From: Hyphomicrobiales bacterium
GTDB lineage: Bacteria; Pseudomonadota; Alphaproteobacteria; Rhizobiales; Beijerinckiaceae
Length of the DNA stretch: 52,846 nt
NCBI GenBank assembly: GCA_027483795.1
Contig: JAIXTT010000086.1
Coordinates: forward strand, 1 to 52,846
Direction: 5' to 3'
The notes beneath the pieces were generated by a model. It ran no database searches. It worked only from the letters and a program-made list of their open reading frames with translations, and was not told the origin of the DNA. The translations under genes and the position numbers were made by a program. Of the stretch, positions 33,090-41,807 are shown one piece after another. Positions within the stretch are counted from its first letter, which is position 1. Every line of letters starts with the position of its first letter.

Positions 33090-34505
33090 TCAGGCCACGA
33101 AGGCGATCCGGACCATGTTGGTCGCGCCCGGCGTGCCGAAGGGCACGCCCGCGACGATGATGACGCGATCGCCCGGCACGCCGAAGCCTTCCGTGCCCGC
33201 GATGCGGCAGGCGCGCTCGGCCATGTCGTCGACGTTCTTCGCATCCTCGGCGACGACCGCGTGCACGCCCCAGACGATGGCGAGCCGACGCGCCGCCTCG
33301 ACGTTCGGCGTGATCGCGAGAATGGGGGGTTTCGGCCTCTCGCGGGCGATGCGCAGACCCGTCGCGCCCGACGCCGTCCAGGCGATGATGGCCTTGACGT
33401 CGAGGGTCTCGGCGACGTCGCGGGCCGCGACGGCGATGGCGTCGGCCCCGGTCGCCTCGGGCGGGGTGCGCTGGCCGTTGATGACGGCGCGGTAGACCTG
33501 ATCGCTCTCCACCTCGGCGGCGATGCGGCTCATGGTGGCGACCGCTTCGATCGGATAGCGCCCGGCGGCGGACTCCGCCGAGAGCATGACCGCATCCGCG
33601 CCTTCGAAGACGGCGGTCGCGACGTCCGACACCTCGGCACGGGTCGGCACGGGCGCGGTGATCATGGATTCGAGCATCTGGGTCGCGACGACGACGGGCT
33701 TGCCGAGACGCCGGGCCATGCGGGTGATGCGCTTCTGCAGGCCGGGCACCTTTTCGAGCGGCATCTCGACGCCCAGATCGCCGCGCGCGACCATCAGCGC
33801 GTCGGAAACCTCGAGAATTTCTTCGAGCCGGGCGATGGCCTGCGGCTTCTCGATCTTGGAGAGGACCTTGGCGCGGCCGCGCGCGGTCTTCTTGACGTCC
33901 GCCACGTCCTCCGGACGCTGGACGAAGGACAGGGCGACCCAGTCGATGCCGGCATCGAGCGCGGCTTCGAGATCGGAGCGGTCCTTCTCCGTCATGGCGG
34001 CGACGGGGATTTCGGTGTCGGGCAGGCTCACGCCCTTCTTGTCGGAGATGCGTCCGGCCACTTCGACCACGGCGACGGCGCGTTTTGCGGTCGCCTCCGT
34101 GACGCGGAGCCGGACCTTGCCGTCGTCGACGAGGACGGTGTGGCCGGGGCGCAGCGCGCGCAGGATCTCGGGATGCGGAAGATGGACTCGGGTCGCGTCG
34201 CCGGGCTTCTTGTCCGAATCGAGCACGAATTCGGCCCCTTCGGCGAGATCGACGGGGCCATCGCCGAACGTGCCGACGCGCAGTTTCGGCCCCTGAAGAT
34301 CGACGAGGATCGCGATCGGCCGGCGAAACTCCTCTTCGACGGATCTGATCGACCGCACCAAGGTCCGCATCAGATCATGCGAGGCGTGGCTCATATTGAT
34401 GCGGAAGACGTCCGCGCCGGCCTCGAACAGGCGGGCGATCATCGCGCGGTCGTTGGAGGCCGGGCCCAGAGTGGCGATGATCTTGGTGCGCTTCATGCGT
34501 CTCAT
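33090..34505 (-). CDS. pyk: Pyruvate kinase
   Basis: Transfers phosphate from phosphoenolpyruvate to ADP, the last step of glycolysis. The protein is 471 residues. Motifs: KIIATLGPASND, FRINMSHASHDLM, ILVDLQGPKLRVG, DWVALSFVQRPEDV, VLSKIEKPQAI with the catalytic Lys, MVARGDLGVEMPLEKVP, and VVATQMLESMI. The C-terminal domain retains AIIAWTASGATGLRIARERP. The first ATG (34505) has GGGAGAGACC upstream and is preferred over a second ATG three codons later. It is the last gene of the EamA-glycerate kinase-DUF1036-pyk unit, 10 bases after DUF1036. Confidence 0.97.
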   Translation of the reverse strand: MRRMKRTKIIATLGPASNDRAMIARLFEAGADVFRINMSHASHDLMRTLVRSIRSVEEEFRRPIAILVDLQGPKLRVGTFGDGPVDLAEGAEFVLDSDKKPGDATRVHLPHPEILRALRPGHTVLVDDGKVRLRVTEATAKRAVAVVEVAGRISDKKGVSLPDTEIPVAAMTEKDRSDLEAALDAGIDWVALSFVQRPEDVADVKKTARGRAKVLSKIEKPQAIARLEEILEVSDALMVARGDLGVEMPLEKVPGLQKRITRMARRLGKPVVVATQMLESMITAPVPTRAEVSDVATAVFEGADAVMLSAESAAGRYPIEAVATMSRIAAEVESDQVYRAVINGQRTPPEATGADAIAVAARDVAETLDVKAIIAWTASGATGLRIARERPKPPILAITPNVEAARRLAIVWGVHAVVAEDAKNVDDMAERACRIAGTEGFGVPGDRVIIVAGVPFGTPGATNMVRIAFVA

Positions 34506-34515
34506 GGTCTCTCCC

Positions 34516-34965
34516 TCAGGGCCGCGCGGGGGCCGTTCGCGCCGGATCGACCAGTTGGACCGTCCAGTGCTTCTGCTCGCCGGTGTCCACTTCGAAGAAG
34601 CGGGTCCGTTCGAAGCCTCGGGCGAGACAATCCTCGGCCCCGCGGATCAGGAATTCCTTGTCGCGGGTGCAGAGGGGCGTCCGGCCCGCCCATTCGCCCC
34701 CGCGATCATAGTCTTGAGCATAGACGTAATAGAACCGCGACGTCAGCGTGCCCCTGATCAGGGTCTCGCAGGCGTTGGGGCGCAGGTTCCACCAGCCCTC
34801 CGAGACCCAGCCCTGCGGCTCGCGATAGCCGATCGCGACGCCCACGCGGCTCGAGGTCATGTTGCACAGGCGCAGATCCGCGAAGGCGGAGGTCGCGCCG
34901 TCGATGCCGAAAAGGGCCGCGGCGAGGAGGAGGGACCGGATCGGTCGAAGACCCTTGATGCTCAT
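34516..34965 (-). CDS. DUF1036 exported protein
   Basis: A 149-residue protein with an N-terminal hydrophobic leader (SLLLAAALFGIDGATSAFA, probable signal peptide). The DUF1036 core follows: LRLCNMTSSRVGVAIGYREP, GWVSEGWWNLRPNACETLIR, RFYYVYAQDYDRGGEW, and a cysteine pair in PLCTRDKEFLIRGAEDCLAR. DUF1036 genes often sit beside pyruvate kinase in Alphaproteobacteria. Here the ATG overlaps the glycerate kinase stop by 4 bases, and pyk follows 10 bases later. Function is unknown. Confidence 0.9.
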   Translation of the reverse strand: MSIKGLRPIRSLLLAAALFGIDGATSAFADLRLCNMTSSRVGVAIGYREPQGWVSEGWWNLRPNACETLIRGTLTSRFYYVYAQDYDRGGEWAGRTPLCTRDKEFLIRGAEDCLARGFERTRFFEVDTGEQKHWTVQLVDPARTAPARP

Positions 34966-36272
34966 GATCGGGCGGCTCCGGCGGGCGGATCGACGAGGAT
35001 CGCGCGGAGATCGTTGATGTTCGTGCCCGTCGGCCCCGGCGTCAGGAGGTCGTCGAGCGCTTCGAAGAAGCCCGTGGAGTCGTTGTCGGCGAGCCGCGCC
35101 TCGGCGAAAAGACCGCGGGCGGCGGCGCGGGCGGGCGTATCTTCATCGACGAAGGCGCCCGCCGGATCCTTCGGATCGCCGCCGCCGCCGTCGGTGCCGT
35201 CGGTATCGCCCGCGACCGCACGGATGCCGGGCGCGCCGGCGAGGCCGAGCGCGAGCGCCAGCGCATATTCCTGATTGGGGCCGCCGCGCCCCCGGCCGCG
35301 GATGGTGACGGTGAGTTCGCCGCCCGACAGGACGGCGACGCGCTCGCCGCGCGCGGCCTCGCGCAGCGCCAGCGCGGCATGGGCGGCCCCGACCTCGCGC
35401 GCTTCGCCCTGAAGATCCGCGCCGAGATCGAGCACGCGATATCCGGCCTCGCGCGCGACCGCGGCGGCGGCGCGGATCCCGTCCGCGGGCTTGGCGACCA
35501 TGACGAATTCGGAGCGGGCGAAGGCGGGATCGCCGGGCTTCGGGGTCTCGCTCGCGGGATCCTCGATGCGGCGGGACACGGCGTCGGGCACGGCGAGATC
35601 GTATTTCCGCAGCACGGCGAGCGCGTCGGCGCGCGTCGTGGGATCGGGAACGGTGGGGCCGGAGGCGATGACGGCGGGATCGTCGCCCGGCACGTCGGAG
35701 ATCGCGAGGGTCAGGACGCGGGCGGGGAAGGCGAGCTTGGCGAGGCGGCCGCCCTTGATGTCGGACAGGCGGCGGCGGACCGTGTTGATCTCGCCGATAT
35801 CCGCCCCGCAGCGCAGCAGCGCTCGGGTCACCGCCTGCTTGTCGGCGAGGGAGAGCCCTTCGGCGGGAGCGGTCCAATTGGCGGAACCGCCGCCCGAAAG
35901 AAGCACGAGGACGAGATCGTCCTCGGTCGCGGAGGCGGCGAGCGCCAGCGTCTCGCGCGTCGCGGCGAGGCCCGCCTCGTCGGGAACGGGATGGCCGGCC
36001 TCGACCACGCGGAGGAAGGCGGTGGGCTCGGCATAGCCGATGCGGGTGACGGCGAGGCCCGTGAGCCGATCCGGCCCGAGGCCGTGACGCTCGCGATAGA
36101 AGGCCTCGGCCGCGCGGGTCATGGAACCCGCGGCCTTGCCCGGGGCGAGCAGGACGATGCGGCCGCGCGGGGGCGGCGGGGGAAGAAAGGCGGGCAAGGC
36201 GTGATCGGGATGCGCGGCGCGGACGGCCGCGTCGTACATCGCGCGGAGAAGGCGGCGATGGTCGGCGCTCAT
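34962..36272 (-). CDS. Glycerate 2-kinase, type 2 (GckA/TtuD/MOFRL family)
   Basis: Phosphorylates D-glycerate to 2-phosphoglycerate. The 436-residue protein has an N-terminal DUF4147 domain (LLAPGKAAGSMTRAAEAFYR, VLVLLSGGGSANWTAPAEGL, EINTVRRRLSDIKGGRLAKL). The C-terminal MOFRL domain has VAVLSGGELTVTIRGRGRGG, NQEYALALALGLAG, AGDTDGTDGGGGDP and the closing TGTNINDLRAILV. The ATG at 36272 overlaps the EamA stop by 4 bases; the much longer open frame upstream belongs to another strand-frame of the transporter and is rejected. Its product feeds enolase and the pyk encoded two genes on, which makes a compact glycerate-to-pyruvate unit. Confidence 0.94.
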   Translation of the reverse strand: MSADHRRLLRAMYDAAVRAAHPDHALPAFLPPPPPRGRIVLLAPGKAAGSMTRAAEAFYRERHGLGPDRLTGLAVTRIGYAEPTAFLRVVEAGHPVPDEAGLAATRETLALAASATEDDLVLVLLSGGGSANWTAPAEGLSLADKQAVTRALLRCGADIGEINTVRRRLSDIKGGRLAKLAFPARVLTLAISDVPGDDPAVIASGPTVPDPTTRADALAVLRKYDLAVPDAVSRRIEDPASETPKPGDPAFARSEFVMVAKPADGIRAAAAVAREAGYRVLDLGADLQGEAREVGAAHAALALREAARGERVAVLSGGELTVTIRGRGRGGPNQEYALALALGLAGAPGIRAVAGDTDGTDGGGGDPKDPAGAFVDEDTPARAAARGLFAEARLADNDSTGFFEALDDLLTPGPTGTNINDLRAILVDPPAGAARS

Positions 36273-37177
36273 GCGGAAGCCTCCGGACGGGGTCGGGCGA
36301 TCCAGATGCCGCCGAGGATCAACACGCCGCCCGCGACCTGCAAGGCGGTGAGCGTCTCGCCGAGCACGATCCAGGCGACGGCGGCGGCGGCGATCGCCTC
36401 GAGAAAGATGACGAGCGAGCCGAAGGTGGTGGGCAGCCGGCCGAGCGCGACGGCGAGGAGCCCCTGCCCCGCCGCATGGCTCAGAAGCGCCATGGCGAGC
36501 AGGGCCGCGGCGCCTTCCCATGTCGCGGGCATGAAGCGGTCGCCCGCGAGCGCGGCCGCGACGAGGAGGCCCGCGGCGGTGACGACCGAGGCGCCGAAGG
36601 TGACCCGGCCGGGGCCCGCATGTTCGCGCGAGCGTTTCACCGCGAAGAAATAGAGGGCGAAGAAGACGGCGGTGACGAGGCCTTGGACGTCGCCGCGGAG
36701 GCGGGCGGGATCGACCGCGAGGGAATTGCCGATCAGGGCGAGGCCGCCGACGAGGCACATGACGACGGCCGCCGTCGTCGCGCGCGAGACGCGTTCGCCG
36801 AAGACGAGCCGGGCGATCAGGATCACCCAGAGCGGCGCGGTGGTGGCGAAGAAGGTGGCGTTGGCGACCGTCGTCCCCATGATCGACAGATGCCAGAACA
36901 GGAGATCGCCCGTGAAGAACAGGCCCGCCAGCAGCGCGGGCCTCGTGAAGGTGGGGCGGGCGGGACCGCCGCGGTCCTCGAGCGCGGCCCAGAGCGCCAG
37001 CGCGGGCAGAGCGAGCGCCGCACGCCAGAAGGCCGAGGCGAAGGGGCCGACCTCCGCCGCGCTCGCGAAACGCACGAAGATCGGCGACACGCCCATGGCG
37101 AAGGCCCCGGCCGCAAGGGCCGCGACGGGCAGAAGAAGAGCGCCGCCCGAGGGGCGTTCGGAAGAGATCGACGACAC
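36269..37177 (-). CDS. EamA/DMT-family transporter
   Basis: A 302-residue drug/metabolite transporter with ten predicted membrane helices in two EamA repeats. The first repeat includes FAMGVSPIFVRFASAAEVGP, AFWRAALALPALALWAA, and GTTVANATFFATTAPLWVIL; the second includes VTAVFFALYFFAVKRSREHA and GSLVIFLEAIAAAAVAWIVL with GETLTALQVAGGVLIL. It starts with GTG at 37177 and its stop overlaps the glycerate kinase ATG by 4 bases. Linkage to glycerate kinase suggests export or import of a related metabolite, but that is inference. Confidence 0.9.
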   Translation of the reverse strand: MSSISSERPSGGALLLPVAALAAGAFAMGVSPIFVRFASAAEVGPFASAFWRAALALPALALWAALEDRGGPARPTFTRPALLAGLFFTGDLLFWHLSIMGTTVANATFFATTAPLWVILIARLVFGERVSRATTAAVVMCLVGGLALIGNSLAVDPARLRGDVQGLVTAVFFALYFFAVKRSREHAGPGRVTFGASVVTAAGLLVAAALAGDRFMPATWEGAAALLAMALLSHAAGQGLLAVALGRLPTTFGSLVIFLEAIAAAAVAWIVLGETLTALQVAGGVLILGGIWIARPRPEASA

Positions 37178-37269
37178 GATTCACCGGTTCGGGGACGAAC
37201 GGGGCGGATCGTATGGCACGCGCCGCGTCGCGTCACTATGATGCGCGATCATCACAGTGCGGAGCGGCC

Positions 37270-38067
37270 ATGACGCCCTATCGCGCCGTTCCGCAGTCCT
37301 TCGGACGGCATCCCGTGGAGCATGTCGAGGGCGACCCCGCCGCCGGGGTGCTGATCCTGTGCGACCACGCCTCGCGGCACGTGCCGGCGGATTACGGCGA
37401 TCTCGGCCTGCCGCCCGCGCAGTTCGAACGCCACATCGCCTACGACATCGGCGCGGCGGCGGTCACGCGGCGGCTCGCGCGGGAATTGGGCGCGCCCGCG
37501 CTGCTCACGGATTTCTCGCGGCTGATCATCGACCCCAATCGCGGCGAGGACGACCCGACGCTCGTGATGCGCCTCTCGGACGGGGCGATCGTGCCGGGCA
37601 ATGCGAGGGCGGACGCGGCGGAGATCGAGCGGCGGCTCGCGCGCTTCCACCGCCCCTATGACGCGGCGATCGCGGCGGCGATCGACGCCGCCGTCGCGGC
37701 GGGGGCGCCGCCCGCGATCGTTTCGATCCATTCCTTCACGCCCGTCTGGAAGGGCGTGCCGCGGCCTTGGCATGCGGCGGTGCTGTGGGACCGCGATCCG
37801 ACGCTGGCGCTGCCTCTTCTGGCGGCCTTCGCGGCCGAGACCGATCTCGTCGTCGGCGACAACGAACCCTATCGGGGCGGCCTGCCGGGGGACACGATCG
37901 ACCGGCATGCGACGAAGCGCGGCCTGCCGAACGCGTTGATCGAACTGCGGCAGGATCTGATCGCCGACGATGCCGCGGCCGAGGCCTGGGGCGTGCGGCT
38001 CGCGGGGCTTCTGAGGCCGCTGCTCCGCGGCGGGGGCAAGGCGGCGGAGGCCGCGGCGCGGGGATAA
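37270..38067 (+). CDS. N-formylglutamate amidohydrolase family protein (copy 1)
   Basis: A 265-residue zinc-dependent amidase of the HutG2-like family, which hydrolyses N-formylglutamate to formate and glutamate. It shows [20 protein letters not shown] near the N-terminus, [20 protein letters not shown], the [20 protein letters not shown] segment with conserved Ser-His, and the C-terminal [19 protein letters not shown] with Glu-Arg. The ATG at 37270 follows GGAGCGGCC. It is divergent from the EamA gene. No other histidine-utilisation genes are adjacent, so the physiological amide may differ. A distant paralogue is at 46874-47764. Confidence 0.9.
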   Translation: MTPYRAVPQSFGRHPVEHVEGDPAAGVLILCDHASRHVPADYGDLGLPPAQFERHIAYDIGAAAVTRRLARELGAPALLTDFSRLIIDPNRGEDDPTLVMRLSDGAIVPGNARADAAEIERRLARFHRPYDAAIAAAIDAAVAAGAPPAIVSIHSFTPVWKGVPRPWHAAVLWDRDPTLALPLLAAFAAETDLVVGDNEPYRGGLPGDTIDRHATKRGLPNALIELRQDLIADDAAAEAWGVRLAGLLRPLLRGGGKAAEAAARG

Positions 38068-38180
38068 TCCCCGTCGTCCACAGGCGCGGCCCGGAAGCGG
38101 GGCCCGACGCCTTGACCGGGGCGCGCCCTTGGCCGACACGAAACGCGAGCCGAGACCCCACGAGCCCGGGAACGAAAGAC

Positions 38181-38420
38181 ATGCAGAATTCCGTCGCCGC
38201 CGACGAGCTGAAGGCCGTCATCGAGCGGATCGAACGCCTCGAAGAAGAGAAGGCGGCGCTCGCGGGCGACATCCGCGACGTCTATGCGGAAGCCAAGGGC
38301 AACGGCTTCGACACCAAGATCATCCGCAAGATCGTGGCGCTGCGGAAGAAGGACCATGCGGAGCGCAAGGAGGAAGAGGCCGTGATGGACCTCTATCTCG
38401 AAGCGCTCGGAATGGCCTGA
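38181..38420 (+). CDS. gapR: DUF2312 protein, GapR-type nucleoid-associated protein
   Basis: A 79-residue, mostly helical protein. [20 protein letters not shown] is a coiled-coil helix, followed by [20 protein letters not shown] and [20 protein letters not shown], ending in [10 protein letters not shown]. This is the full DUF2312 pattern. In Caulobacter GapR is a chromosome-structuring protein that recognises overtwisted, AT-rich DNA ahead of polymerases. The ATG at 38181 begins just before the conserved helix. It ends 4 bases before the convergent DUF882 stop. Family assignment is firm; the symbol is by homology to the Caulobacter protein. Confidence 0.92.
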   Translation: MQNSVAADELKAVIERIERLEEEKAALAGDIRDVYAEAKGNGFDTKIIRKIVALRKKDHAERKEEEAVMDLYLEALGMA

Positions 38421-38424
38421 GCGT

Positions 38425-40164
38425 TCAGCGCGCGAAACGATCGGTCGGAAGCGCCCCGGACAGCGGCGTCGTCCCGGCCGCGGGTGCCGTGCCTTCGGAG
38501 AACATGCCGACGCCCGTGGCGGCCGAAGCCGAAGGCTGCGCCGGAACGGTCGCCGCGGCGGGTCGGACCGCGCCCGTCGTCTCCACCGCGGGAGACGCGC
38601 CGGCGGTGCGCTCGACGGGCGGGCGAGAACGATCGCGCGTCCGGTCTCTTTCGCCGTCCTTGGCGGGGGCGGGCCGGGACGCGGCTTCGGCCGCGGGCGT
38701 CGGCTTCGTCGCGCCGGGGCGCGAGGGCGGCATCGGCGCGCCGGAGCCGAGACCCGGCGCATAGGCGGTGACCGCCGCGCCCAAGCCCCGATCCTGACCG
38801 CCGGTGATGGCGGGCGGCAGCGCCGCCGGACCCGTGTTGCGCAGGGGACCCATCGCGGTCGGCTCCGTCGCCGAGGCGACGCGGACGGCCGCCGAGGGCC
38901 GCTCCTGCGGCATCGGCACGTCGGCCGGGCGGCCCGAAAGGGCGGGAAGCGCCGGAAGGCGGGAGGCGTCCGCCTGCGCGACCGCTTGGGCGGCGGGCAG
39001 GACGCCGGGCCGGCCCGTGACGGGCGGCAGCGGGACGTCGGCGGGCTTGTAGGCCGCGAGCGAGGTCAGCACGGCCGTCGTGACGGGCGCGGGCGCCGCG
39101 CCGAGGCGGGCGGCGGGCGGCAGCGGCGCGGGGCCGTTCTGCCACACGAGCTGGGGCATGGCGGGTTCGAGACGCGTCAAGGGCGCGGCGGGCGCGGGCT
39201 TCTCCGCCATCACGACGGCGGGCACGCGCGGCACGGGCTTCTGAACGACGACGGATTCGACGGGCTTCGTCTCCTCCGGCGGCCGCGCCTCGCGCGGCGC
39301 GACCGGACGGGGCGCGCGGTTGCGCGGACGCACCGCCTCCTGCGCGTCCTCTTCCTCGTCCTTGCCGCCGAACAGCCAGGCGAAGAAGCCCTTGCTCTTG
39401 CCGGTCGCGACGGGCTCGGTCTCGCTTGCATCCGCATAGCTCGCGCCGCCGGCGACATGGCCGCCATTGGCGACGACCTCGGCATAGGCCTCGTCGTAGC
39501 GCGCCATGGGACGGCCGTCGGCGGGGATATGCACGGTCTTGCCGTCGGGGAAGACGCGGGCGAGCTGGTCGCGGTCCATCTTCGGCCAATGACGGACGCT
39601 GCCCGCATCGAGATGGACGAAGGGCGTGTAGGCGCTCGGATAATAGCCGACGCCGCCGCGCTGCAGGCGGAGCGCGACGTCGCGCACCTTCTGCATGGAG
39701 ACGTCCGGCAGATGGAAATCCATCGCCTTGCCGCGGGTGTGCTGCGAATGCTTGGCGACGCCGCTCGAACGGCGGCGGAGCATGGCGTTGGTCTCCGGCG
39801 AACGATAGGCCGAGACGACGTGGAGCGGTTCGTCGGACCCGACCGCGCGGTGGACTTCCCAGACGATGTCGAACAGCCGCGGATCCATGCTGGTCGGCTC
39901 GTCGCGCCGCCAGTCGCGCAGGGCCCAGTTCAGCTTTTCCAGCGCGTCGCGATCGAACTGGCCCTGCCGCTTGTAGGTGACCCGCACGGTCTCCTGGGTA
40001 TGCGCATGATGGATCGTGAGCGTGCGCGTTTCGCCGTTGGCGACGAGATCCCCGCCGGTGCGGGTGCTTGCGATCAGAGCGAGAACGGCGACGGCGCCGA
40101 TCGCGCCTCCGCGACGAAAACGGTCCGCGACGGAGGCCCCGGAGAGGATACGCAAGGGTCGCAA
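38425..40164 (-). CDS. DUF882 (YcbK/peptidase M15-like) envelope protein with long Pro/Ala-rich tail
   Basis: About 579 residues. After a hydrophobic leader (GGAIGAVAVLALIASTRTGG), the DUF882 domain runs from TRTLTIHHAHTQETVRVTYK through VVSAYRSPETNAMLRRRSSG, VAKHSQHTRGKAMDFHLPDV and YTPFVHLDAGSVRHWP. The His/Asp set of a LAS-type zinc peptidase is present. The C-terminal half is a low-complexity Pro/Ala-rich region. I prefer the TTG at 40164: AGGAAG lies eight bases upstream and the signal-anchor then sits at the N-terminus. An ATG at 40296, overlapping the transpeptidase stop, would add 44 residues. It is the third gene of the envelope unit. Confidence 0.85.
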   Translation of the reverse strand: MRPLRILSGASVADRFRRGGAIGAVAVLALIASTRTGGDLVANGETRTLTIHHAHTQETVRVTYKRQGQFDRDALEKLNWALRDWRRDEPTSMDPRLFDIVWEVHRAVGSDEPLHVVSAYRSPETNAMLRRRSSGVAKHSQHTRGKAMDFHLPDVSMQKVRDVALRLQRGGVGYYPSAYTPFVHLDAGSVRHWPKMDRDQLARVFPDGKTVHIPADGRPMARYDEAYAEVVANGGHVAGGASYADASETEPVATGKSKGFFAWLFGGKDEEEDAQEAVRPRNRAPRPVAPREARPPEETKPVESVVVQKPVPRVPAVVMAEKPAPAAPLTRLEPAMPQLVWQNGPAPLPPAARLGAAPAPVTTAVLTSLAAYKPADVPLPPVTGRPGVLPAAQAVAQADASRLPALPALSGRPADVPMPQERPSAAVRVASATEPTAMGPLRNTGPAALPPAITGGQDRGLGAAVTAYAPGLGSGAPMPPSRPGATKPTPAAEAASRPAPAKDGERDRTRDRSRPPVERTAGASPAVETTGAVRPAAATVPAQPSASAATGVGMFSEGTAPAAGTTPLSGALPTDRFAR

Positions 40165-40295
40165 GGCTTTACTTCCTGCTGACGGCCCCACCGGGCACAA
40201 GAGACGCCGTAGGGACGGCTGAACGGAATCTTGCCGAAAATCCTTAATGCCCGGTTGCTTCGGCTCGGTTTCGGCGCCCGAGTTGCGGGCGGGCA

Positions 40296-41807
40296 TCACC
40301 GTGCGGCGACCCGGCTCGGGCCCTGCCGCAGGGCCGTGCGGACCTTTTCGTCATGGCCGTAGATGTCGGGGAAGCGCTTCAGCCGCCCCGTCTCGTCGAC
40401 GACCACGGTGAAGTAGCCGATATGGACGGGCAGAGGCCGGGCGAGGCGGATCGGACGCTCGCCCTTGCCGATGAGGGCTTCGAGCCTGGTGCGGTCGAAG
40501 CCCGTGTCGGCGAGCACGAATTCGGCGAGATCGAAGGGCTTGTCGACCCGGACGCAGCCGTGACTGAAGGCGCGCTCGGCCTCCCCGAACAGCTTCCGCC
40601 TGGGCGTGTCGTGGATGTAGACGGCGTGGGGATTCGGGAACATGAACTTGATGAAGCCGAGCGCGTTGCGCTCGCCCGGCGCCTGCCGGATCGACATGCG
40701 GTCGCCGTTGCGCACCACCTGATAGCCGTGCCGCGCGAGATAGTCGGGATCGCTTTCGAGCTTGGGCAGGATCTCCTTGCGCAGGATCGACTGCGGCACG
40801 CTCCAGGACGGATTGACGACGACGTATTCCATCGTCTCGGAGAAGATCGGCGTCTGCGTCTTCGGCCTGCCGACCACGACGCGCGCCTGATGCACCTGTC
40901 GGTCGCCGTCGAAGAGGCGGAGCGTGTATTCGGGGACGTTCACTTCGATGCGCCGCGTGCCGAGATCGCGCGGCATCCAGCGCCAGCGTTCCATATTGGC
41001 GACGATCTCGGCTTCGGTGGGCGCGGCCGCCTTCGCCGGAGGATCGGCCTCGCCGCCCTTCGCGCCGAGGGATCCGGTCGCGCCCCGCCATTCGGCGAGC
41101 TTGTCGCGCAAAGCGAGATAGCCGGGATGGGGCGGGTTGAAGCCGCGCAGCACGTCGCCGGGCGCGGGCGAGAGCGCCAGCGCGGTCATCACGGCGTCGG
41201 CCGCGGGAATGTCGAGCACCGGCGTGATGGTCTTCGACAGGCGGGACGGCTCGATCCGACCGCCGCGCGCATGTTTGGCATAGGCGACGGCGGCGAGGGA
41301 GGCCGCCAGATCGGCCCGCGCCCGCAGCGCAGGATCCGCGTCCCTAAGGGCGGGGACGGCATAGGCGACGGGATCGAGGGCGTCCTCGTCGGCACGGGAC
41401 AGGCGATCGAGAAGGGAGCGGCCCGCCACGGTCCAGCCGGACGCGTCCGACCAGAAGGGCCGGAAGTCCTGCGCCCCATAGGCGGCCAGCACGAATTCGA
41501 GATCGCCGCGGCCGACGACGGCCGGACGGGGGATCGATGCGGGATCGGCCGTGATCAGGCGGAGCGCCGCGGCGAAACCCTCGTCCGCGACGGGTTCCGC
41601 GCGGAGGGCGGGCGACGCGGGCCGTGCAGGTCGTTCGGAAGCGGGATCGACGGTCGTCGGACGCAGCGCCTCCGACCCGAAGGGGGACGGCTCCGCGACG
41701 AGCGATCCCCTGATCGGGACTTCCGCCGCGACGGGACCGGAGAGCGCGGTTCCGAGAAGGAGGGCGGGCCAGAGCGCCCGGCCGGAGAGGGGCGAGCGGG
41801 CGTTCAC
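40296..41807 (-). CDS. L,D-transpeptidase (YcbB/YkuD family)
   Basis: A 503-residue exported peptidoglycan cross-linking enzyme making 3-3 bonds. It has an N-terminal signal (GRALWPALLLGTALSGPVAA) and a YcbB-like scaffold segment (GAQDFRPFWSDASGWTVAGR). A linker ends in NMERWRWMPRDLGTRRIEVN. The YkuD domain has YVVVNPSWSVPQSILRKEIL, then NPHAVYIHDTPRRKLFGEAE with FSHGCVRVDKP near residue 415, where Cys is the nucleophile. The GTG at 41807 overlaps the regulator stop by 4 bases. It is shorter than E. coli YcbB (LdtD). In Rhizobiales, polar growth relies heavily on such enzymes. Confidence 0.93.
   Translation of the reverse strand: MNARSPLSGRALWPALLLGTALSGPVAAEVPIRGSLVAEPSPFGSEALRPTTVDPASERPARPASPALRAEPVADEGFAAALRLITADPASIPRPAVVGRGDLEFVLAAYGAQDFRPFWSDASGWTVAGRSLLDRLSRADEDALDPVAYAVPALRDADPALRARADLAASLAAVAYAKHARGGRIEPSRLSKTITPVLDIPAADAVMTALALSPAPGDVLRGFNPPHPGYLALRDKLAEWRGATGSLGAKGGEADPPAKAAAPTEAEIVANMERWRWMPRDLGTRRIEVNVPEYTLRLFDGDRQVHQARVVVGRPKTQTPIFSETMEYVVVNPSWSVPQSILRKEILPKLESDPDYLARHGYQVVRNGDRMSIRQAPGERNALGFIKFMFPNPHAVYIHDTPRRKLFGEAERAFSHGCVRVDKPFDLAEFVLADTGFDRTRLEALIGKGERPIRLARPLPVHIGYFTVVVDETGRLKRFPDIYGHDEKVRTALRQGPSRVAAR

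Noticed and set aside
36273..37184. Apparent N-terminal extension of the glycerate kinase by about 300 residues
   Set aside because: The extension is Arg/Gly-rich and lies in another frame of the EamA transporter; the kinase domain begins exactly at the ATG overlapping the transporter stop.
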